NCBI RefSeq assembly: GCF_037975245.1
Contig: NC_092576.1
Span: forward strand, 17,318,111 to 17,382,110
Length of the DNA: 64,000 bases
From: Apostichopus japonicus
Taxonomy: Eukaryota > Echinodermata > Holothuroidea > Aspidochirotida > Stichopodidae
Direction of reading: 5' to 3'
The notes below the pieces were generated by a model, which saw only the letters and a list, made by a program, of their open reading frames with translations, did not search any database and had not been told where the DNA came from. Positions 1-64,000 of this stretch are shown here, one piece after another. Each line of letters opens with the position of its first letter. Positions within the stretch are counted from its first letter, which is position 1. The translations under genes and the position numbers were made by a program.

Positions 1-182
1 GTCGGTATTGACCGCAGCTGTATGTACTGACTGTACACTAGTGTATAATTACCGACGGTAGCAAGCTGTGTGTGTATTTTCTGGGATCGATGGTGGTGTT
101 TAACACTTCTGTTACACCTCATTCGAAACTAGGTCAAATTACCGGCATTAGACATTTCTTTTTGCGTGAGTCTTCACACCCT
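1..182 (+). mobile_element. TTAA-flanked MITE, copy 1 (cut by window edge)
   Basis: The 3' half of the family also present at 22773, 49874 and 59327. It ends gcgtgagtcttcacaccct followed by TTAA at 183-186. The shared inner block includes ttctgggatcgatggtggtg and attaccggcat. The 5' part is outside the window. Confidence 0.75.
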
Positions 183-904
183 TTAAGAACTAATATTATA
201 ATGGTCCACCTAAAGATGTTACAGTGCGCAGTAACATTAAACATGGATGGTTACTGACCATTGATGGTACAGGTTTCATATTTATATACTCTGTGTCAAA
301 GTAAATTATCCACTTTTGCCATTACATATTCAACTGCTTGACCAGTCCTAGGTACAGCATTAAAGTGTCACCACCTTTGTTATTTCATATTAATTAAGAA
401 GCATAATTAATTACCTCTGACATTCCAGATGAATCACTTCCTTTGTCTTAGTAAGTACACAAATTAATACCTGTTCGTCAAGCCAGACAAATTGATGAAC
501 CCAATTGTCATGCCAGATATTAAAATAGCTGAATTATTACCCTTAATATGTCAAGTCATTAATCTGGACTTATTAATTTTCTTTGTCTTTTCATCTGGTT
601 CCTGTGGGTAGTCAAGGTGTAAAACAATTACATTTTGTCACAGGAGAGAATACAATGTAATACAGTGTCAATCAGGAAAATGAACACCATTTGTATTCTG
701 TGTGACAGCACACTGTAACATTAAGCATTATATTTATGTCTTTGTTAAACCAGAGCTGTTCGTATTCGATAATATGATTTATTTTTGGCAAGACTTTCAC
801 TTTTCATTTGATCTTGTTTATATTTTGTCTCTTCTTATCAACATACTGTATATCATACACCCTATAAACCTCTTGGTGTTTAATATGACTCGTTTCGTTT
901 ACAG

Positions 905-55594
<54,690 letters not shown>

Positions 55595-57320
55595 CCATGG
55601 CGACAAAACCCACACCCTCTGTGCCATTTGATCCCCGAAAGGATTGGACCTGGTGTATCTTGTGGCTGTCTACCCTCACCTGATACCTTAAAACTGGCAT
55701 ACGTAATGTTGCCATTTATCGTCGAACATACAAAATATTTAGTTCAACGTAGCATTTCGTTATTATCGGAAAGTATCATAAGCTGTAAAAGAACAAAATT
55801 TTTTTGCCGTTAAGATCTCTCGCCCAGCGATTGATTTACCATACCTCATTGGAGTATTAAATTTCTCTATTCTGTAGGCTTGTTAGTGTTGTCTATGTGC
55901 ACAGTCAAAGACCTTGTTTTATCACACTTTCTCACAAAGATTCTTTATAACTCTTTAAGGAGACTAATTTGTCTCTACAAAGGCATCATATATTGTGTGC
56001 AGTACATATTAACCTATTAATAACATATTAACGTTTGTCAAAACTTTTGTCACGTGACACAACTGAACCAGTCAAGATTTCAGTGTTTGGAGTTAATGCT
56101 AATGTACATAAAACACTTCCAAGAGACACAGGCTGTTATATCTCAAAATATTAACCTATTCAGTGTGAAATTATTAATAACCATATGTGTGTTACACAAT
56201 CTTACCCAAATTTGGTCAAAATAATTTTGTCAACAAAATTGATGTCCACTGTAATTTGCCTTTCTGCATTTTGTTGCCACTTCCTGCTCGGATGTTTCAT
56301 ATCAACTGTGGTTTGGCAAACCGGATGAAACCGGTTCTTCACTTACATCCTAACATGCCTGGTAAGTGGCAAGAAAGGCAGCATGAAAAACTTGTGAAAC
56401 TTCACAAGTAACAAATTAAACAATCGAGCACTGTGTGGATGAGATTCACAAGAACTCTGAATAGCCCTCTAAACTATTGTTTACTGTGGTGTTAACTCTA
56501 TATCGTAGAATTCATCACGCCAATATGAAGAGAGGAAATTTTGACAGTTTGTAGTATCCTTGAGAAAATGATTTAATGCTAGCTATCTCAGTAAAAGTGA
56601 GGAACTTTTAAGGGGTTACCGTACCCCTAAACCTAACCCCTGTACTTATACCCCTCTCCATTGGCCAGGACAACTTCATTCTTCTTCAGAAAAAAAAAAC
56701 TACCGTTCAAGTATTTTGTGTTATCTCGGTACCAGGCATGTGGCACATTTGTAGCGGATATAAATGTGAACCGTGCTTTCATTGTTATATTACTATCCTT
56801 TGATCTACAACATGCACAGTCCAAACCACAAACTGGCTATCTAATTCCTGAATCGGTGAATTCTCTAAGAGATATCAGATATTTTCAAGAAGAAAGTTTT
56901 TGTAACATCATCTTTCTCACTTTTTGCTACACCAGGCATATGAGGTTAATATTTAAGTATATAATATATGTATGAATGTGTGTATGTATGTATTTAGTTG
57001 TGTATGTTTGTATGTATATGTTGTGCTAACAATTGCATTGTAGATAGTTGTATAATATAGCGTTGTTTGTACAGCAATACATGTGCTGGTATTACAGTTA
57101 AAGCGATAAGTTGTGAAAAATGTTTAAAAAAAGGCGTTGCTTCCTCTGTAAATTTCTGAGTGATTGGCTTTAAGATTTCTATGATGTATATATTCAATTA
57201 ATATCAAGGCTAGCAACTTTTTAAGATATTTTCTTTCTCTTTTGGTGGATTTTTTTTGGGGGGGGGGGGGGAAGGAGTAGGGATGGCTTTGTAGCTATTT
57301 GTAGTTGTTCAGTGATAAGA

Positions 57321-57471
57321 AATAAAATGAAAGGCTGGATATTAAGTTATAAAATAAAATATGGAAAAAAAAAAAGGTATATGATTCTACGGCAATTGTG
57401 ATGGTAACCTCAAAAATAAGACTAGCAGTTTAATGATATGTATTTTCAGCAATTAATTAGTATTCAATAAA
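57321..57471 (+). promoter_or_regulatory. Candidate polyadenylation signals
   Basis: AATAAA at 57321-57326 and again at 57466-57471, about 1.7-1.9 kb after the stop codon, in the sense orientation. Other AATAAA strings exist farther on, so the true site is not determined. Confidence 0.3.
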
Positions 57472-58139
57472 TCTGGCATTGATGGATTCCGACAGAAAAA
57501 ACTCGGAATAATCAATTTATTCATTTGAGGTTTATAAGGGGAGAGGATAGATATGATGACCTAGTCTGCATAATTTTAATCATTAATTATTCAAATAATC
57601 TTTTTTTTTGTGCACAAAAAGAATGTGCAATTATATTGTCCTTGCCAAAAGTTGGTATCGTCGCAAAATTTGGATGAAATAGAACCCTAAAATACGTTGC
57701 CAAGACTAGTTAGAAGAATACTAGAACTGTAGTTTGATATGCGCACTTGCACTGTTAAATATGGTTTTTTTGTTATTCTCTGTGTTGGCATTTATTAGTT
57801 GCATCAAAGTTCACTTATAAAAAGTTGGTAAGAAATAGTACAGTCTTAACCTATAGATGTAAAAAGTTGGTCAAAAGCTTCTACACTCACTGACTTTAAA
57901 ATGGTCAGTGATTTTAAAACGTCATGTGCGTGATTGGGTTGGGAGGGAGTCATGCATGCTTTGGAAATGAGTAAGTATGGGAATGGTTGTAGGATGAGGG
58001 TTGTATGGGAATGGGGGAGATGGGGGGGGAATGTTAGTATGTTTTCTCATGGGAAGGTCTGTGAAGATATGATTTAATTGAATAAGTACATCAAAGAGTC
58101 TGGTAACATGCTTTTCCTTTAATACCTCACTCATGGCCT

Positions 58140-58212
58140 CCTCTTTACCTGCCCCCTCCCCAATCCCCTTGCCCCTCCTCCCTCCCCCTTGCCCCTCCTC
58201 CCTCCCCCTCCC
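58140..58212. other. Pyrimidine tract, quadruplex-prone on the minus strand
   Basis: Repeated cccctcctccctcccccttg over about 70 bp, with at least eight C-runs of three or more. It can form a quadruplex on the minus strand or a triplex; it is downstream of the gene. Confidence 0.6.
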
Positions 58213-59326
58213 ACCTACTTAATTTCCATGAATATGCATTGTACTAAGAATAAGCAGACAAAAACTGTCATGGATCTACAAGCAGTAAGTTTCTCTTACA
58301 TCGATAATCTAGGTTGTGCATTTCATTACTTTCTTCTTTCTTTTTTTCTTTCTATTTTGTTTATATAGTAAGAGTCTAAAGTTACTTGTCCATGTCCTAA
58401 CGTTTTAAGAAATTTAAGAAGTCTCCTTGTTTGGGGTTTTGCAATGTGTCGACTGTGAGGGAGGCATTACAGTTTCAATGAACCATCCATTGTAAGCAGT
58501 TTAGTTAATATGGTGAAAGAAACTCTTTAGGAGATTCTGTATTAAACACTCTTAAGACTAAAATTAGACCAAACTAAATTCTGTCAGTCCTATATATAAT
58601 GGCTCTACATTTCTCCACTTTTTTTAAAAAAAATTTTTATCAGTGCATCATTTAGATTTCTATCAGTGGGCAGAGGGGATGGGGGGATTGGGGGTGGGGG
58701 GATTTGGGGGAATAATAAATTAAGTTAAATATGATCAGAATGAAGGACAAGACCAAATTAAGCAATGTCTAAAATATTATTTGTTATATTCTCATTTACT
58801 TTATGAACAGATGGAAAGATATTTTATGGTTCACGTTATGAATTTATTATTATAGCTATATGAAAAGATTAATTTAGCAGCAATCTGTCCCAACTCAGTA
58901 GTTTTGTTGCACCACCATTCGTCTTTCGGTTCAGTTTTAATTTCTCTCACATTTTCCTTTTCTTTGCTCTCTTGTTCAATTTTTGTTTCCTTTAAAATTA
59001 TTAATATAACAACATTTCTTCATGTCAGAATTTAACAACGAGTTCTTTTACTTTGGGTGACTTCATTCCTCTTAAATTAAGAAACTCAAACTTTGGTTTA
59101 AAATCTCTTTCCAGATTGGTTATGCAAACTTTTCTCTAGAATTTACGTTACTTTTTATCTATGTGGATTTTTGTTTTTTTCATTCTTTCATAAGTGTTGT
59201 GTTTGTTTAAGTGTAATTCCTTCTTTCATTTTGTTAATTCCTGCTTCGGCCTTTCATTTGATATTTAAAGCAATTGGGTGTGGTCGCAAGGTATTGTTTC
59301 CAGTGTATAAAGCACAAACACATTAA

Positions 59327-59695
59327 AGGCATTGAAAACTCGCCCAAACCATGTGCGGCCATCTGAAAAAGTTAACTTTCTGTTGCTTGCAAGTGACGCT
59401 TTGTTCGTGTCGCTACAAAATGCAGACAGTAATGAAACGTGATACCTTGTTATCCTTAGCTGGACCTGAGAAGTCCATCACTGTTTCATTTGTACACTGT
59501 GCTGTGGGTATTGACCGCAGCTGTATGTACTGACTGTACACTAGTGTCTAATTACCGACGGTAGCTAGCTGTGTGTGTATTTTCTGGGATCGATAGTGGT
59601 GTCTAACACTTCTGTTACACCACATTCGAATCTAGGTCAGATTACCGGCATGAGGCGTTTCTTTTTGCGCGAGTCTTCACACCCTTTAAGAGGAA
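59327..59695 (+). mobile_element. TTAA-flanked MITE, copy 4
   Basis: 369 bp, with TTAA on both sides (59323-59326 and 59696-59699). Terminal inverted repeats are aggcattgaaaactcgccc and its near-complement gcgcgagtcttcacaccct. TTAA target duplication is the mark of piggyBac transposition, so this is probably a non-autonomous piggyBac relative; that is inference. Confidence 0.8.
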
Positions 59696-61798
59696 AGCAA
59701 ACCCAACCAGCATCCCTGGTCTGTGTGGTAGAGTTACCTACTGTATGATGGGGCAATTTCTGAAACAACTAAAGAAAAAATCTTTATTCTCATTGGGTTG
59801 GTTGATATCATAGTTTCAATGTTTCTCCACACACAGGACTGAATGATCTGCTTGCAATAAGCGGCTTCCCCTCACAAGTCAAAAACAAGGTCTTATGCAT
59901 TGTGGGATATATCAACCATGTCAAAGTTCATGCTTACACAAGAGAGAAGACTTGAACAAGTCTAAAAATGACATCATCAAATCAAATATAACATATAATA
60001 AAACTATTAAAATAAAATTATAAAAATATTCTAAAATAAAATATTTTTAATGTGTTTATTTATCTCTTACAATGTTTATATTCTGTATAATTGACATTGT
60101 ATGTTTTGCAAATTTTGAATTTCTCAAATTTTTTGAAGTTCTTGAGATGATCTAATTACTGACAGTGGTCTTAATTAATTGTTCAAACTGTTTGCATACA
60201 TTTTGCAAATTTGTAGAGAATGACCATACAAAAACTAAGGGAAAATAAAATATTTTCACCTCCTTGTGGCACTATGACATCACACATTGACAAAAGGCAG
60301 CCACCCCCCTCCTTCTTGCAAAGATTTTAAAATTCTCATTATCTCAAAAATGGAGCCAGATTTTGTATGCTAGATATCTCGATAAAGTTGTCTTTGTTTC
60401 TGATGTTGTCATTGTTTATCATGCTACAGATGTAGGTTATGTTTGCTGTTCCTTTATTTGTCCAAAAAAATGTTGACTTTTTCAAACTTTAAACTTTTGG
60501 TAGGTCTGCAAGAGTTTTGATCATATATAGTTAAGCTGAACCTCATAATTAAAATATTTGAGAAATTTATGGGAAGTGGGTGGGGGGAACGGTGGCTATC
60601 TGAAACATTTCAAATTTATTAGTATTTTTTAGTAACTAGTAAGTGTATAGTTTTCAGGATATTCAACTTGTCATGTTGTCATGGTTACTGTTTTCCTGGT
60701 TATTGTAGTCATGGTTATTGTAGTCTTAGACAGGTGTTAATTGCAGCAATGGTGAATCTTGGTATAGACAAAACCATGAATACCAGTGCCTGGACGTTTG
60801 GGATAACTTGAAAAATATATTAAGCTTTTCTTACAAGTTACTGATGCAGGGCCAAAAGAAACCACTCCGTGTCAACGTTTTGTGAAGTTGCTCTAAATTA
60901 TAATAACAATTTAACCTTGAATGTTGTAGAAACGCCTGTGTATAAACGTAATCGTTAGTTTCAATAATTCCACTCATCGAGGGAGATTAACCATCATGTA
61001 ATATGAAAACCAGCCATCTTTCATTTTCTGACCTTGGCTTATTGTTTTCCTGGTTTTAAAAGTTTACAAGGTCCGTAAAGAATGGGTGATTTATTGAGTT
61101 AAAAGTGGATTTCCAAACGGATCAACTCTTTTCTTTCTTCTTTAAAATGTGGCTGTTTAACCAAAGATTTTCAGTTTTTCAGGGTTTGTTCTTAAAGTAA
61201 AGATCAGTTTTGTTGTTTACACAGTGGTATCTTGGAATTATATTTTCAATGGCATGTCATTGCAAAATGAAGATATTTCAACTCACAGAATTCCTTAACC
61301 ATGGCAGAGAGGGGGGGGGGAAGGGGAAACAGACATGTGCCTATAAGCGGCATAATCAAGTTATTCTACTTGGGGCTTGTGAGCAAGGTGGTGATGAGTG
61401 GGGGGAGGGGGTGGTGGGAGGGTTGGATGAGGGGCAGTTGAGAAGGAAAGCCTGGATAAGTTTGAAAATATTTTTGCTATGCTGTTATTCTGACCCTGTT
61501 TGTGGTTTGTGGATGATCCCGCCCTCTTTTACTTTTACCCCAGAGCTACTTTACTGCCCCACCTCCTCCAAAGGACATGTTCTATTGGTTTGATGCAGGG
61601 AGCACTCTGTGTGTAAACAGTGTTCTAGATTGTGATGATGAATTGAAGAGGTATATGTTTTTTTACGCTTGATTTGAGTACTAAACCTCGTGTTGCCCGT
61701 AGGAATGGTTGCGGTTAAAAATTATCCTCTACATCTGGCTATGTATCTCTCCATATGAATCCACCTAGACTCTGAGATTCCTATAGATCCTCCACTGT

Positions 61799-61963
61799 CA
61801 GCCATGAGCTTTTTCCGCGAATTCGCGGAATATCCGTGATTTCTTTTCTACCTCAGGGACTAAAAACTATTATCCAAACACACTGTAGCATACGCAAACG
61901 GGAGCCTATACCGCAAGTTTTGCAAAGTTCCGTGATTTTGTTTTTACCCCAGGCTCATCCCTG
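61799..61963. mobile_element. CAG..ATGAGC MITE, copy 3
   Basis: 165 bp, cagccatgagctttttccgc to caggctcatccctg, flanked on both sides by cactgt (a perfect 6-bp target duplication). Contains ccgcgaattcgcgg. Confidence 0.8.
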
Positions 61964-63053
61964 CACTGTTATATATTGTCTGATAAATGTAAGGACTAAG
62001 TTACATTGCGGATAAATTTTAGGGGTGTGGGGCGGGGAGAGGATGGGTGATGAAAATTGGAAAACAGACTACCAAAGAATTGTCTATCAAAAGTGGATGG
62101 TTGCGAGTGAAATATTTTTGTAACAGATGCCACCCACTTTCTCCCTTTTTCCTGTTGTTATGGCGATTCTTATTTTTGTACTTGGAAGAGAAATGGAGGT
62201 TTAAGAAATGAATGTAATTTGTAATGTGTTATATTTTCTCTCATTATCTTTGTGTTTTATAGTAATGTAAAAGTGTGTTTGTCATGTTAGGTTTCCTCAA
62301 TTGAGATGAATTAAAATATTGCTGTGTTCATCATTGACTCTCAAAACTGTACACACATTTTTATATAATGTGGATTATAAACTCAACTAGCGATTATATT
62401 CCAGTTTGCATATCTCTGTACCTTAAACGGCAGGTGTAAAATTATTGATGCCAAACTGTGATCGGTGTAATAACTTATAGTGTACACTAACAACTGATGT
62501 TGTAATTTATGCCATTATGATAATTGTCGAAATAGAGGAAAATAAAAGAGTAAAATATGTTAGCAACTCCAGCTTGACGTAACAAGTCACAGACACAAAA
62601 TGGTACAAGCATAAAAATTGTTATCTGTTTCAGGAATTGTATTAATAGTGGTATTGATCTGGCTTTAGAAAAGCAAACCCGTTCTCGATCCGAGAACTGA
62701 AAAAGGAAAAAAATAGTGAAATAAAAAAAACAAAAAACTGTGTGAAGTGTGTTTAATAACAAAATGAAAAGTATATATTAATCTTAATTTATTAATTGCT
62801 TTGTCTTTGCAAACACAACTAGAAAATAAAGCCAAAATAAATCTGAAGCAATGCAGCTTAATATCCGATCTTTGTATTCATATTTTGTGTTCTTCATTTG
62901 TTAAACTTTATTCTGTCACAGGGTACAACAGTGGAAATGAGTTTGCTGGACAACATCGGTTGACAAGTTGTCCCCATTCGGATGAAAGATTGTAACCCTA
63001 TGCTTGTAGCACTCCAGACTACAGTGTTCCATTAACATATATAAGCTTCTAAG

Positions 63054-63312
63054 CAGGCATGAGCTCTTTCCGCGAAATATCCGTGATTTCTTTTCTACCT
63101 CCGAGATTTACACTTCTCAATTTCCGTGAATTTCTACAACAGCGTTGTATCATTTGATCCGTCGTTCGCATGTTTTCCATTACCTATGGATATCCAACCT
63201 GCAGGGGGACAAAAACTATTGTCCTAACACACTGTAGCATAGGAAAACTGGAACCTATGCCGCAATTTTTGCAAAGTTCCGTGATTTTATTTTTACTCCA
63301 GGTTCATCCTTG
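63054..63312. mobile_element. CAG..ATGAGC MITE, copy 4, with ~105-bp internal extra segment
   Basis: Ends caggcatgagctctttccgc and ccaggttcatccttg. Flanks ttctaag and ttctgag look like the target duplication. An extra block (about 63102-63207, cgagatttacacttctcaat to ccaacctgcag) is absent from the other copies; the ccgcgaattcgcgg palindrome is reduced. Confidence 0.7.
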
Positions 63313-64000
63313 TTCTGAGCATTCCAACTTCTCTTTATTTATTGTTTTGTATGTACAGGGACCACAGTGGACATGCGTCTCCTGGACAGGCTTTTCTATG
63401 TTATTCCTACACCATGTGTCCTGTGTTGTCAAGGTGTCTTACACTGTCTTTTTCATTTTGGTGTGAAATAAATCGAATCAAACAATAGAAAGGTTTTATA
63501 AATCACACTCCTTTTAATACAACAAGTGTTACATGATCCTTTTATTTCCAAATCAGCAATAGTTTTTTCGAACCCACAGAAGACTGTTTGTCACACAATT
63601 TAATGATGGCAGTATACTGATATTGTTGTAATTCACATGCTCACAAGTTGTGTCGTGGTGACAAAGATTGACGACAAAAAAAAGAGTCTTCACTGAATTT
63701 TGGTCCATATTATCCACAAGATGGCTTCAATCATTAATTTATTTTCATTGTTTTGCTTTACTCTTATTGTTTCTCGTTAGTAACTTGTCGTATTAGTAAT
63801 TGTACAGTAATGCTCAAGTTAATATTGACAAGTTAAGTAACGGTTTCATCGTTACTTGTTCTGTTCCTGTACCACTTAGAGCTACAAAAAAGATTACCGC
63901 CTAAATCATCAAAAGCACCGAGTTGAGCCAATGGATGTTTTGTTTTTACACTGTAAAACAATATTTAAATTTAATTTCAATGGATGAATTTTTCTTCTTT

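Larger units (their letters stand above)
55595..64000. other. Downstream region: 3' UTR and no recognisable second gene
   Basis: No exon with convincing homology or a paired splice structure was found in 8.4 kb on either strand. AATAAA signals at 57321-57326 and 57466-57471 are candidates for the polyadenylation of KIF21, but neither can be confirmed from sequence. The region holds three MITEs (listed separately), a pyrimidine-rich run near 58140 and otherwise unremarkable AT-rich sequence. Confidence 0.5.

Overview
The window is animal genomic DNA: AT-rich, intron-dense, full of minisatellites, SINEs and MITEs, with short exons bounded by GT-AG splice sites on the + strand. It looks like a marine invertebrate, probably a non-vertebrate deuterostome. 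That is inferred from close protein similarity to vertebrate KIF21 and from the tRNA-derived SINE types; the species cannot be named.

One protein-coding gene is supported: a KIF21-type kinesin-4 (single ancestor-like orthologue of vertebrate KIF21A/KIF21B). I can place 29 consecutive coding exons from 905 to the stop codon at 55592-55594. Splice phases are compatible throughout: 4440 nt, 1479 codons plus stop. The exons for the N-terminal motor half (about 190 residues, including the ATP P-loop) lie upstream of the window. Layout: motor domain from Switch I to the neck (905-10505), first coiled coil (10310-12977), Ser-rich and acidic linkers (14981-17465), long coiled coils (19411-25074), regulatory coiled coil (26108-29993), a short coiled coil and disordered linkers (30566-44022), and a WD40 propeller (45128-55594). 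The motor walks on microtubules, the regulatory coiled coil restrains it, and the WD40 domain regulates microtubule growth and partner binding; this is family knowledge, the exon order is seen here.

The introns are the unusual part. In at least seven of them a tandem array starts exactly at the exon/intron boundary, and its monomer contains the exon's own last bases plus its 5' splice site, so one splice donor is followed by several to dozens of decoy donors. In two cases the copied exon piece could be spliced in frame: 51 nt repeated three more times after 12977, and 120 nt after 48669. Other arrays sit at acceptors (3711-4195, 45533-45742), and one (46080-47570) grew out of a SINE.

Transposable elements include a 1.7 kb hAT-like element with an 8-bp target duplication (31141-32848), four copies of a TTAA-flanked piggyBac-like MITE, four copies of a 158-259 bp MITE beginning CAG..ATGAGC (one split by a nested insertion), two copies of a 219-bp tRNA SINE, and three members of a second tRNA SINE superfamily. 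The last 8.4 kb after the stop codon shows no second gene. It holds a probable 3' UTR, MITEs and unassigned sequence.
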